Positions 23,231-34,229 of a stretch of 64,000 nt of DNA are shown here, piece by piece. Source of the stretch: Brachionus plicatilis (lineage: Eukaryota > Rotifera > Eurotatoria > Ploima > Brachionidae); NCBI GenBank assembly GCA_010279815.1, contig QEOQ01000707.1:543318-607317 (forward strand), given 5' to 3'. The position numbers and the translations under genes are program-made. The first letter of the stretch is position 1. Each line of letters opens with the position of its first letter. The notes beneath the pieces were generated by a model. The model was not told the DNA's origin and searched no databases. It was given only the letters and a program-made list of their open reading frames with translations.

Positions 23231-23509
23231 TCACCAAATATGTCCACGTTTTTCAAGAAAATTTTGTAGATCTAAAATAGAATCAGCTTCATCATTAGTT
23301 TTTCTTTCAAAAAATGGTCTTTTTTGCATCAACGCATTCCGTACTTGAAAGTAATTTCCAAATTTCGGCAAGACCTTATTGAAAACATTTGTTAAAACTT
23401 TGCTCCTTATTTCAAGCAGGTCTTCTTTTTGATCTTGTTTATTTGGTATTTTAAATCCATTTGCAATCGCTAAAATAAAATATATCTTCATTATGATCAA
23501 AATTTTCAT
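23231..23509 (-). CDS. Candidate small secreted peptide precursor
   Basis: 92 aa on the minus strand. The N-terminus MKILIIMKIYFILAIANG resembles a signal peptide. The rest is polar, without cysteines, and carries dibasic KR/RK sites (QKRPFF, FERKT and LEKRGHIW at the extreme C-terminus). This layout is that of small neuropeptide or hormone precursors, but I recognise no known peptide family. The frame is intact from ATG to TGA in a region where random frames are shorter. A plus-strand shadow frame overlaps its 3' end. No introns are needed. Confidence 0.4.
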   Translation of the reverse strand: MKILIIMKIYFILAIANGFKIPNKQDQKEDLLEIRSKVLTNVFNKVLPKFGNYFQVRNALMQKRPFFERKTNDEADSILDLQNFLEKRGHIW

Positions 23510-24237
23510 TTTTCAGTATCTAGAACCTTGATAAAAAAATGAAAATTAATAAAATCTTTCAAGAAAGAAGAAAGAATTAACTTAAAAGAAAGAATTTTTT
23601 TTTTTAATTAAACAAAATTTGTTACTGCGAAATATTTTTATATTTGGAACAATTTTTCCATATTTATAGGCTCTAGATCGATTATTTTTTATAGCGGATT
23701 AAAGATTTTAAAGACCAACATTTCAATCAGATTTAAGTCCATCTAAGATCTGTGCAGAAATTATAAAAGCGATCGTATTTAAAAATTTACGCAAATTCAT
23801 AAAACCTAATTTGAAATTAGAGAAAGATTAAAATCAAAATTTTAAATACAAAAGCATCCGAAACCTTTTAAAAATTATAGTTATTATATGATTAGAATTT
23901 GAATTAAAATTTTTTAAAATCCTATTTAGTTTTGAAAATCAATTTAATGCAGCTTTGTGCTAAAAATTACCGACAAATTTAATTTGTTAAAAAGCATGTA
24001 CTGCTACATTAGGTTTTAATAACCCACATTCTAATTTTAATAAAAATGTGAATTAAGGACAATGTTAATGTTTAATGACAAAATTTTAATTATTTAAGAT
24101 TCTCTGGTTTTAGGATGTATTATCCTACGCACAAAATATTTTAAATTTCTATTAAAAAGCTTAAGTATTGATAATTTATAATAAAAATTGCATTATTGAT
24201 GGTCAATGATATACAATTATTATTTTAGCAGATATTG
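23510..24237. other. Intergenic AT-rich sequence
   Basis: No gene, RNA or repeat recognised apart from a short run at about 23690 (tatagcggat) also present near 20040. Confidence 0.4.
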
Positions 24238-24585
24238 AGGCATTGTGAAATTTCATACAAAACTTCCAGTACAAAGATAAAAAAATTTTAAAACTTTTGC
24301 TCTAAGTGTCAACAACTTTCTCTGTAAATAAAAACGTAAAATAACTGTTGTTTCACCTATTGTTTAAGTCTGCAAAATCTCTGCAAATTAATTACTTTTT
24401 ATTTTCAATACTTTTAAATTGAGTAATTTGCAGAATTCGCACAGATTTTCTGACGTCCGCAAGAGGTGAAGTAATAGTTGTTTCACTTTGTTCCATTTAC
24501 AGAACAAGTTTTTGACACTTAGAACAATAGTAATAAAACTTTTTCATCGTTTTACTGGAAGTTTTGCATGAAATTTGAAAACGCG
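24238..24585. mobile_element. About 350-bp foldback MITE
   Basis: The two halves are imperfect reverse complements over almost the whole length: the left arm has acaaaacttccagta and gtgtcaa-aacttt and the right arm the inverse. The centre is at about 24415 and includes ctgcaaaatctctgcaaatt with its inverse. Terminal ggcattgtgaaatttca resembles the hairpin at 9093. No open frame. Confidence 0.8.
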
Positions 24586-25928
24586 AGATATTAATCTATC
24601 TAAATTGCTTTTTAGTATTTCATTTAAAAAATTTTCTTTAATGTATTGAAAAATTAGAGAAAAGAAACTTCATCGTTTAATTTTTTAAACTACAAATCAA
24701 ATAAATTGAAATGAAATTTTTAAAATTTTTTCTAGATGTAAAATGCAAATTGAATGAACATTTGATAATTGGAGCAAAGAAATTATTTAAATTTTATCAA
24801 TTATCACAATAAAATTTTTAAATGCACAAAAGATTGAACCGCAGATTTTAGAATTTTTAAAGCTTAAATATTTTTAAATTTAAAAAAATAGGATTGCCGC
24901 GTGTAATTTTGAAAATGATTAAATTAACTTTTTAAAATATCTGAATTTTTAAAATTGATAATTAAATTCACTTTGCTATTTTTTAATTTAATTTTAATTT
25001 TTTAAAATAAGATTTTATTGATTTAAAGAGATTTGGCATGATTTGTACAAAGTCACTTTTTTTTACAGGGTCAAAAAAATAATTTTTTTAATAAATATAT
25101 TTTGATTAAATTCAATTTATTTAGATTTAGCTTTTTACCACATTGAAACACATTAAATTTAACTTAGTATTATTTAGTATTTAATATTTAATTTTAATTG
25201 TTTCTAAATAAAATTTTTACAAAATTAAAATGAAATAAATGTAAAAATTTAATTTAATCACGATAAATGAAAGAGTATTTTTTTCACTGAATGAAACATT
25301 ATTTGATAATTTTTAAACAGTTATTTCTTAACTTAAAATATGAAAATATTATTGGTCTTTTTTTCATCCAAAATTTCATTATAAAAGAATTTTCAAAATT
25401 TCATAAATTTTTGAATAGAAAGACATGTTAATTTTTTTTTATTAATTAAGCGAATATTACAATTTTATTCTATTTCTTCAAATTATATTAATGATATTAA
25501 ATTTTTTCGAACAGACTTTTCTAGCTTTTTAGTATTATATAGACGATTGTAAATTTAAGCGAACAAAAAAAGCAAAAAAAAGAGAATAGGTTTAACTTTG
25601 ATTAAGCCTTTAGACTCCAAAAAATTTTATGAAGTTTTAAAGAAAAATTTTGATTTTGCTGTACAGTTTTTAATTTTTTTGAATTTTAGAAAATCTATTT
25701 GTGTCAATTTAACAGAATCTAATATATTTTTAATCCTTTATATTTTTAACCGGAATAACAAAAACATTTAATTTGTTTTTAGATCAAATTTATACACCGT
25801 CATATTATTATACTGGAAGAGAGATGTAAAACCAATTTCAATAGCTTGATGATCATTATTTATTTTAAATTTAAATTTTTTAATAATTATAGCTTAAAAA
25901 TATATTAAAATTTATATTGAATTTTTTT
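24586..25928. other. Intergenic AT-rich sequence
   Basis: More than 1.3 kb of A/T-run sequence; no open frame or repeat identified. Confidence 0.5.
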
Positions 25929-27051
25929 TTAATCTTTAAGATGTTTTGCATGGAATTCAAAATGTTCTTCGATAAAAGTTGAAATAAAATAATATGAATG
26001 ATCGTATCCCTAAATTAAAATAAAAATTTTTTAATTTTAAATTTTGCAAAATTTTAGCTAAAATTACTTCACGATTCTTTAAATTTATCCTGATGCGTTC
26101 ATTTCCTTGACTGGCGACAATCAAGTTTTGAGGATTTAGCTGATTTTGCTTCAAAAAATTATCATCTAATCCTTGGTCAACTAAAATTTCCGCATCTGGT
26201 CCATTATATCGCTTTATTAGGCAGCATGAGTCATAATCTTTCCAAACTTCCTCATTTGAACCTAAGTAACCAGTGAACGCATTTTTCCCCCAATCACAGT
26301 TTATTGGATTTGAAATTGGCGCAAATGCAGACACCGAACAATATTTATTTGGATTCTTTAGAAAACTTATCATTGCTCCATGACCTCCCATACTTAATAA
26401 TAAAAAATTCATAGCCTAAGAATAAAAATGTTTTGAATATTACCTATGCCCAAAAATTGACACTTTAAATTCTTTTCCATCTGTAAAATTTTTCTTTATA
26501 ACTTCATGTAACTTATTATTCAATAATTAAAAATTTAAATGCAATGTTAAAAAAATACTTCAGAATTTATATAAGAGTACATTCTGTAGTTTTTTGCCCA
26601 TTTAGACTCTGTAGCATCAACATAAAAACCAGCACCTTCACCAAAATCCCATTTTTCTGAATCACCTTCGATTTTACACCCTCCTTATTAATATAGAAGA
26701 ATAATTTTAATTTAAAATTTTTCCAGTCAAAAAATTTACTTGGACTGGTGTCTGGTGCAATTACAATTATTTTATGAGCTTGGGCGTACTTCTGAAAACC
26801 AGATTTAGCCACAAAATTTTGCTCGGTACAGGTTAATCCTTTAATAAAATTAAAATTTTTTCAGAGCGTTTATAAAAAATACCTGATAGCCAGATCAAAA
26901 ATGGAAGAGTCTTCGACGATTCAGCACATGGAATATAGGCTGCGAATTTCATTCTACATTTTAATTCATCACTAGAATGTTCATATATATTTTGAACACC
27001 TTCAAAACATTTATTGGAACTAACTAAATTTATAACGCTTGGATCAGTCAT
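25929..27051 (-). CDS. ESD: S-formylglutathione hydrolase (esterase D)
   Basis: Six minus-strand exons: 27051-26883, 26838-26740, 26683-26559, 26511-26444, 26392-26068, 26009-25929; phases agree, giving 288 aa (human ESD 282). A cytosolic alpha/beta hydrolase of formaldehyde detoxification, splitting S-formylglutathione to glutathione and formate. Seen in order: [51 protein letters not shown], the nucleophile elbow GHSMGGHGA (its Ser codon is split by intron 4), [15 protein letters not shown] (acid) and GYDHSYYF (catalytic His) in the last exon. The full triad is present, so it should be active. I chose the ATG at 27051, just before the conserved region; an upstream in-frame ATG at 27111 would add a hydrophobic stretch unusual for this enzyme. 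Confidence 0.95.
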
Positions 27052-27399
27052 TTTTAAAAAATTTCTCTGCAGAGCTAAAAATTTAAAAATTTTATTGAAA
27101 AAGAGCATCAATAGTGTATCTAAAGTATTATAAAAAATTTATGTTTATTGTTTTGTGTTTTTTTTAAATATGTAAGTTAGATAGTCTGTTGATAAATTTA
27201 AATAAGTTCAAAAATATTTTACTTTTAGGCATATTTTAAAGTAATTGACTATTAAGTTCATAATTAACGATAAAAATTTTATTAATTTTTATCTTTTTAT
27301 AAAAAATGACAATTAAAAATACAAAATTTTTAAAGTATAGAAAATTCAAAAAAAAAAATTCTAATTTAATAAAAAAAATAAAAATAAAATTTTTTTTTG

Positions 27400-27600
27400 C
27401 TGCAACCATTTTGACAGTAAAAACCTCTTTTATTTTCTATTTCTATATTGCACCGAGTACATACTGGGTTATTATTTGAGCATGATTGATTTCTTTTTTG
27501 TTTTTTTGCTGGACTCGAGTTCGGATTCTCGTCATCTGAAGAAGATTCAGACTCAAAAATAGCACCCTCTTTTTCTTGAACACGATCTGACAGTTATAAT
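27400..27600 (-). other. Orphan C-terminal coding fragment with Cys pairs
   Basis: The minus-strand frame reads an acidic/Ser segment (ESESSSDDENPNSSPAKK) followed by VCTRCN, about ten residues, then FYCQNGC and a lysine end. The CxxC...CxxxC arrangement resembles the C-terminal zinc-binding tail of some DNA transposases (piggyBac-like) or transcription factors. No upstream part was found, so it is likely a transposon remnant. Confidence 0.35.
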
Positions 27601-27842
27601 TGAAGACAATATCTTATTTTATCATCACGCCCAGTTTAAGTTTATTCTTAGGTCGGATATCCATGCTAATATTATTAAAATTCATTAATTCTAAAAAAAT
27701 TAATTTTTACTAAACCCGATTAGTGTCTAAATTCGACAAAAGAATTTTCGATTTTTGTCATTTTATATAAGAATCGCTACCAATCTTATAAAATAATCTT
27801 AATCTAAATAAAAGTCATTATTATCATGCTTTACATGTTGAA

Positions 27843-28010
27843 ATGGCTTTGACGTTTAATTTCATTGGTAAACGTGCAAAATATCGTTTTTATCTATTAA
27901 AGGTTCTGAAAGGTGCTCTTTCAAAATATTGTAATCAATCTGAACCAATTTATTTAATTAACGATTCATTGGAATTATATGCTAAATCCGTAATTAAGAC
28001 CAAAATCTAA
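27843..28010 (+). other. 55-codon open frame, unassigned
   Basis: Plus frame starting MALTFNFIGKRAKYRF and ending TKI, with a credible mixed composition. No recognised family, no clear splice partners; may be chance. Confidence 0.2.
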
Positions 28011-28624
28011 CAAGATTAACGCAAAATTCGTTTAAAAACCCTAATAAACTTAAGAACTCTATCAAATCAAACCAGAGATTTATTACTGTATTAATTTTAT
28101 TAATTCACATTAAAAATTTCAAATAGATAGATGAAAAACTCAATTCTTTTTGAGTGTGCTTTAAAAAATTACAACATGAAAATTTTACTTATTAAAATGA
28201 TAATTTTATTGAATAATTAAAAAGAAAAGTAAAAAATTCAAATTATTTAAAAATTCTATCTATTCTAAAATTAAAATATTTCATTCTCTATATTTGATTC
28301 AAATAAAATTCAGAGGTGTAATCAGTTTTTAAAAAGCAAGGAGACGCGTCTACCATGTAAAAATTAAGGAAATTAATTTAAAATCAAGTTTTTTTGTTTA
28401 AAAAAAAATTAATTAAAAAATCTATTTAAAAAAATGGATTCAAAATAATGAATTTAAAACTTAATTAAGACAATTTTTTAAATAGAATCAAAAAATGTTC
28501 AAAAATTGAATATTAATCATTTTTTTAAAAAACATTTTTATTTTGTTATTTTGCTAGTTTCAAATACAGATCATTATTAGCTTGAAGTCTTAATTTGGAG
28601 CTCTTTTTTCAGTTATTATTTTTT

Positions 28625-31600
28625 TTCGATTTCTTAATATGGACAGATATTTATTTCGACAATTAAATCCAAGAACCAGTAGACGCGTCTACCCGCGTTT
28701 CAATGGTAAGCTCACGCCTGAAAAAATTTTTAGATATTTCGAGTTTTTGATCATATTCATTATAACTAATGATGATTTGATAATATTTAACAAAAATTAT
28801 AAGCAAAAGATTTTTTTGATAAAATGATCGATTCAAAAATATATTAAAGTCAAAACTTTAAAACTTTAACAAAATATTAGATCAAGCAAATAAAAATTTG
28901 AAATTTTTTAATTTAAACGAAGGAAAATTAATTTTAGTTTAAAACAAGTCAGCTTGTTTTAAACTAAAAATCTCCCCAGCTTTGAAATTTTAAAATATAT
29001 TTTACAGACACTTGATTTTACAATTGAGGTTTTTTGACATGTCATTAAGATGTTGTCTGCTTTTGAAAGTTATTTTTAAAAAATATATATATATATATAC
29101 GAACGTTTAGTTTAAAATATATAATAATTATTCATGAGTTTAAATTCTAGGCTTTTAAAGTGGTGGGTAATAACGCAGTGTAGTATTAATTTTCTTTGTA
29201 GAACCAATTTCAAAAGAGACTGTGAATTTGTATATTTAGAGATGTACAATAACGCTAACCTATTATATTGAATATATCTATTAAGGTTTTTTATTTGTGG
29301 AGGAATAGCATTTATTTCCGCGAAAACAATAACGGTTTATTTCCTTGAAACGCTTTGCTATGATTCAACAAAACGAATCCTTCTTTTTTGAGGTAAAAAC
29401 ACCGATGAGATTTGAGCATTTGATCCATATTTTTCGTCTATTGTCTTTAACATCATGCCAAGTTAAATTGTTTGCGTAAATTACTTTTAAACAGTAATTA
29501 CATAAAAAAAGAATACAAAAGTTATTTATTCAAATTTGGAATAAATAACCTTATTTTAAATTTTTTAAAAATTAAAAATACTATAATTTACTCTAAAACA
29601 ATCATTAAAAAACTGAGAAGTATTTTTTATGTATAGTTGATAGCCCTTCTTAATTTGTGGCCAAAGTTGAAATTAATCTCAAATTTTTGTTAGTAAAATA
29701 ATCCAAAAAAAATCCTGCTTAAGATTGGATTTTTTCCCGTCTTATTAAAAAAGTTTAGAAAATTTTAATTCCAATTTTTTTTTTATTAAATTGCTTAAAT
29801 TTTATTAATTTATCAGTTTAAATAATAAGCTCTCTAGAGTGCTTGAGAATTTAATATTGATATATTGTTAATATTTTATAATGTTAGAATATTTCTTCAA
29901 CATTCTTGTTTGCTATTTCATACTTTAGTTAAGCTTACCATACTAATGACTTTTTTAAGAGATGTACTTCCAAAGTTGTTCCGATATAAACCTTTGATTA
30001 TTTAATTTTTTTGTTAACTTTCTTTTTTTAATAAACAAATTAAAATAAGTTAGTTAAGTTAAAATGCAAATAAATTTGAGGTCACGCGAGAATAATTAAG
30101 CTATAAATTAATGGTTCATAGAATGTGGCCAATTATTTTATAAGAAAACTTTAAAGGGTACCATTTGGATTAGGCAAGTTTTTTTGCATTTTACATGAAT
30201 AGTATCTAGAATAAATTTAGTAAGCAATTGACTATTTTAGAGTTGGAAAGAAATTATTGAGTTTTTTCTAAGATCGTTTCTTCAAGTTTACTCAAAAACT
30301 ACAATATCAATTTAATTTATATTACCATTAATATTGTGCGCTTTTTAATAAAAAATTTTCAAAAAGATTAATCAAATTATATTCGCACTTTTTTTTTAAT
30401 TAATTAACTACTAAGCAATAGATTAATTTTAAATAATTCGACAATAAAACACAGAAACTCCTCCCAACCTCGTATGCCCATCTTTTAACATTGCCAAAAA
30501 ATTTTCAATTCAAGTTAATAGGAAAACGAAATATTAATTTTATATTGTTGTAGTGAATAAAAAAAAAAATCTTAAAAATGAGACTAATATCAACTAACTA
30601 ATGATCAAAATATAATAACAGAAAATTTTATTGATAAAATAAAAATTTTCAAATGTTAAAAATATTTTAAAAATCCAAAAACGCTAAATTTATGATTCAC
30701 TATTTTTCTTGTTTTCCAAATACTCTTGATAATTTTTTGCTTGTGTTTCATATAATTTTTCCAACTTTTTCTTTGCACCTTTAGAAAGTTCTTTTCCTTC
30801 AGCGTCTAAAATCGGAAATCCTCGTTCGTCAAATTTAGAATATTTGTCTGTTTCGTTTAAAAACATTTCATAAGGTGGTATTGCTTTTTTTGCTTCTTTT
30901 TCTTTCTAGAATTAAAATAAAAATTAAAAAAAAAAGAACAATTCAAGACAGAATTAATTACTTTAGTCCGTTCCAGTTCTTGTTTTCGTTTTAAGTCTTC
31001 AGCTTTTTTTCGTTCAGCAAGCAACAACTGCTGTTCACGTTCTTTTAGCAATGTTTCCCTATCACATAGTTTAACCACAGTTCGATCAGCTAATAATTTT
31101 TTAAATTGATTAAAAAGTATCTTATAATAAAATGATTTAATAAAATTAGATAAAATAATTACTCAAATCTTCAATTAAAACTCCAAGATCGGGCAAAATG
31201 TCATCTCTCAGCTTATCACATAAATTAAGAATTTGATTTTCTATTTTTGTAAAGATATTTAAATTTCTTTTTTTTTAAATTATTTATGAAAAAAAAGTTG
31301 ATACGTTTTGATGCTCTTGCTTCGGTTCTGACATCATCTCTGAACTTGGACAATACACTCAAATAAGGCATCAGGACTTCTTCTGTCTTAAAAAAAGAAA
31401 AAATTCAATTTAAATTCAAATATTTTTTTTTTTTAGTTCAACATTTTGATTCTGTGAATTATTGGATGTGGGAAAGCCTATAAGTTCATTTGTTTCGATC
31501 ACTCCGAAAATCTTCAACAAATTAGTGATATAAATGGCAATGTCATGCAATAAGGCCAAATTAAAAGATTCTTGATTATAATTGCTATTCATATAAGTAT

Positions 31601-33537
31601 TTGCAAACGAAATAAGATTAAGAATTTCCTTGACCACTAGAGGAGTATTAATTGAATCTAAATGAAAAAAAAATAAAAATTAAAAAATTTTGCTAATCTA
31701 AAATTTTGGTTTCTTTATTTTTACCACAAAGAGCTTTATGGATGTGTGATTTTTTTTCGTTTAACAAATTGACAAGTTCTTTTTCTGATTTGCCAAATTT
31801 AATGAAATCACCTACTTGGTCAAATTTTACATTACGCGAAAAATCTTTAATTTTGAAAAAAAATTCCTTTAAAAAAATAAATTCAATTAATTCTAAAGTT
31901 TTGGTCTTGGCAAGATAAAAAAAATTTACTTTGCATGTTTTTTCAAAACTTAGAGCGGTTTCCATTGCTTGGTCACTGTAGTCAAGCGTATCTTTCCACT
32001 GATAGAGAAGGAAAAGAATTCTTATTTGTCTAGAAGAATATTTTTTCAATGCATCTTTTATTGTGATAAAATTTTTCAACGATTTTGACATTTTGCATCC
32101 TTGAATATGCAAATGTCCACTATGAAGAAAAAAATTGACCCAATTGTTATTGCAGAAAGCCGCCTCTGATTGAGCTATTTCGTTGTCGTGATGAGGAAAT
32201 TTTAAATCAGTTCCTCCTGAATGAATGTCAATGTTACTTCCAAAAATAGAACCAGCCATAGCTGAACATTCAATGTGCCATCCAGGTCGACCGCGACCCC
32301 ATGGTGAGTCCCATGAAGGCTCGCCAGGCTTAGAAAATTTCCACAAAGCAAAATCAGCTGGATTTCTTTTTTCTTGACTTTGATCAATTAAATCACCTTC
32401 GCCTTCGGCCAAAGCTTTTGTGTCTCCGAATGCCTCCGGAACCAATTTGGCATAATAGTGGTTTTCACTGTTCGCAAATTTAATAGTATCGAAATAGACC
32501 GAGCCATTTGACTCGTATGCATAGCCATTTTTTATAATGTTTTGGATAAATTCAATAATTTCTGGCACATATTCGCTAACTCGAGTTAATACATTCGGTG
32601 GTAATATCTAAATAAAATTTAAATTAAAATTCTTTTAAACAAAATTTTAAATTGAAGCAAAAATTTCACATTTAATGCGGCCATGTCTTTGTGAAACTCA
32701 TTTTCAAAATGTCTAGGCAAATTTCGAAAAATAGAATTATCTGTCACGTCCTTTCCTTTTAGCTTATCTAACCAAGTACTCAACACTTCACTTGAAGCAT
32801 CCAATATCTCTTCTTTCAATTGCTTGTCTTTGTTTGATGCTTTGTCAAATTTATCCAAAACTAATTTGACATTGAACAAAATTTTGTTGTACATTTCTTT
32901 CTTATCTTTATCTTGTTCTTCAATAGCTTTTTGCTCAGCTAAATTATAAGCTTGTTTCACATCTTCGATTATGATTTCAATGGAGTTATTTGCGTTCAAA
33001 TATTGTTCATAAAGATATTTCTTTCTAGCGCGGGTTATAATCTACAAGACGCTAAAATTAAATTTAAAATTTGATGAGTACCACTCGAAAAATACTTTGT
33101 CATCAATGTCAGTTACGTTCATGCAGTACGTAATGTCATATTTAAAATAGTCCTGTAAGACTCTTCTCAATATATCAAAAGATATAAAACAACTAAAGTT
33201 AAAAAAAATTATTTTTTAATTTTCTTATTAAGCAATCATAAATATAATTAAGTGATCATGGTTTTTTTTTAAAAGTCCCAAATTAAAGGCAAAGTTTTTA
33301 ATAAAAAAATCCAAGTCCGGACTTAAAAAAAATAATGAAGACTTGGAATTTTTAAAAAATTTATTTAAAAAGTCCCGACTTGGTCTTGACTTGTGACTTT
33401 TAAACAACTCTCCAATTAATTAGAAAATAATTTACCGAGCATGACCCATGTGAGATTCGTCATATACAGTTGGACCGCATGAATACCATTTTAAATGCTT
33501 TCCTTCAATTGGTCTGAATACTTCCTTTAATAAAAAG
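28625..33537. repeat. Left arm of large inverted duplication
   Basis: This arm is the reverse complement of 36026-39330 once a segment at about 28949-30565 is removed. Coordinates pair as x + y = 69561 over much of it (for example 32999 with 36562). Exons are almost identical and introns differ by scattered changes and run-length differences. The inner boundary falls in intron 1 of the tRNA-synthetase genes; the outer boundary is near a small conserved first-exon-like frame (28639-28705, MDRYLFRQLNPRTSRRVYP then a GTAAGC donor) kept in both arms. Confidence 0.93.
28949..30565. mobile_element. Insertion unique to the left arm, containing repeat copy B
   Basis: The right arm runs directly from ttttagtttaaa to aaaaaatcttaaaaatgag, whereas the left arm has about 1.6 kb in between. 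The insert starts with a perfect hairpin (agtttaaaacaag, tcag, cttgttttaaact). It includes a (TA)n run at 29080-29099, and 29283-30490 is the second copy of the dispersed repeat at 10441-12720. No coding frame. An insertion in the left arm is simpler than an exact deletion in the right. Confidence 0.75.
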
Positions 33538-34229
33538 TTTTTTTAGATTAAAAATAAAATGCTCAGAACATATTTTTTGTTTTTATCTTGTTCAATTCTG
33601 GTAATGGGATTCAATAATTTGGATCTTAAAAGAGTCATTCCAAATGGAAATATTGATCAAAATTGTCTTGAGTTATTAAGTTCATCAAACATAACAAACA
33701 TGGAGCGATGCGAGTTTTACAAATGCTTTGAAAAGCGATTCCCGTGTGGAAAAGAGTATTGGATTATGAATTGGGGCTACAAATACTGTCGTAGATATGC
33801 CGATGAAAACTTTGCAAATAATTTTACTACCGTTGGCCAAAAGCTTCTTAACCATGTAAACGAGTGCTTACCAAGATATTTTGAAAAGGCCTACAAGTCC
33901 AGTCGTCCAATTCAATGTAAAAAACTTTCCAATCAGGCTTTTAGAGCTCAAACAAATTGCTATAAAGAAATCCAGAAAGATTTTTGCATAGCTTTTGCAG
34001 AGAATAAAATTTTGTTTGTGAAAGTAATGGACAATAGTGATCTTATGAATTTTGAGTCGATATCAATGATAAGAAAAGCAACAGAAAAGTGTTCAACTAA
34101 ATTGAACTTTTTTTCTCTATTCAGTGGCATTTAAAATATTACCTTTTGTCTGGTTAAACTATTGAACATCAAAATGTCATCAAGCTGATTACTTGATGAT
34201 GATTGCCATGTCGGTAAAGTTCTTTTCAT
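30690..34229 (-). CDS. CARS: Cysteinyl-tRNA synthetase, left copy
   Basis: Minus-strand exons 34229-34143, 33524-33436, 33192-33096, 33041-32670, 32607-31930, 31866-31725, 31657-31443, 31386-31305, 31240-31163, 31089-30962, 30905-30690; phases agree, 727 aa. Cytosolic class I synthetase charging tRNA-Cys. Seen: [15 protein letters not shown] (HIGH box and zinc-site Cys), MNVTDIDDK, the eukaryotic insertion, WHIECSAM, the [17 protein letters not shown] metal/cysteine pocket, KMSKSLKNF, and the eukaryote-type C-terminus with a charged coiled stretch and [10 protein letters not shown]. Exon 1 encodes [18 protein letters not shown] and differs from the right copy ([18 protein letters not shown]), while exons 2-11 are almost identical to it. 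Intron 1 contains the stanniocalcin-like gene on the other strand. Confidence 0.95.
33559..34134 (+). CDS. STC: Stanniocalcin-like secreted hormone, nested antisense in CARS intron 1
   Basis: Intronless 191-aa frame. The N-terminal [17 protein letters not shown] looks like a signal peptide; N-glycosylation sites NIT and NFT follow. Ten mature cysteines match the stanniocalcin order and spacing: CEFYKC corresponds to the family C-x4-C, CFEKRFPC to CLENSTC, then Cys intervals of 26, 16, 13, 8 and 33 residues against 23, 15, 13, 6 and 33 that I recall for vertebrate STC1, with F..T.G.K and CY...C motifs in place. The separate dimer cysteine seems absent. Stanniocalcins are glycoprotein regulators of calcium/phosphate handling. 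The coding region fills CARS intron 1: it starts 34 bp from CARS exon 2 and stops 8 bp from the end of CARS exon 1, so UTRs must overlap CARS exons antisense. A tttttttag acceptor-like site sits 12 bp before the ATG. Confidence 0.75.
   Translation: MLRTYFLFLSCSILVMGFNNLDLKRVIPNGNIDQNCLELLSSSNITNMERCEFYKCFEKRFPCGKEYWIMNWGYKYCRRYADENFANNFTTVGQKLLNHVNECLPRYFEKAYKSSRPIQCKKLSNQAFRAQTNCYKEIQKDFCIAFAENKILFVKVMDNSDLMNFESISMIRKATEKCSTKLNFFSLFSGI

Noticed and set aside
31706..31918. Plus-strand frame in left CARS (and its twin at 37643-37855)
   Set aside because: Antisense shadow of CARS exon 6; present in both arms only because the arms are duplicated.
32202..32387. 61-codon frame inside CARS exon 5 (and 37174-37359)
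   Set aside because: Alternate-frame shadow of the synthetase core.
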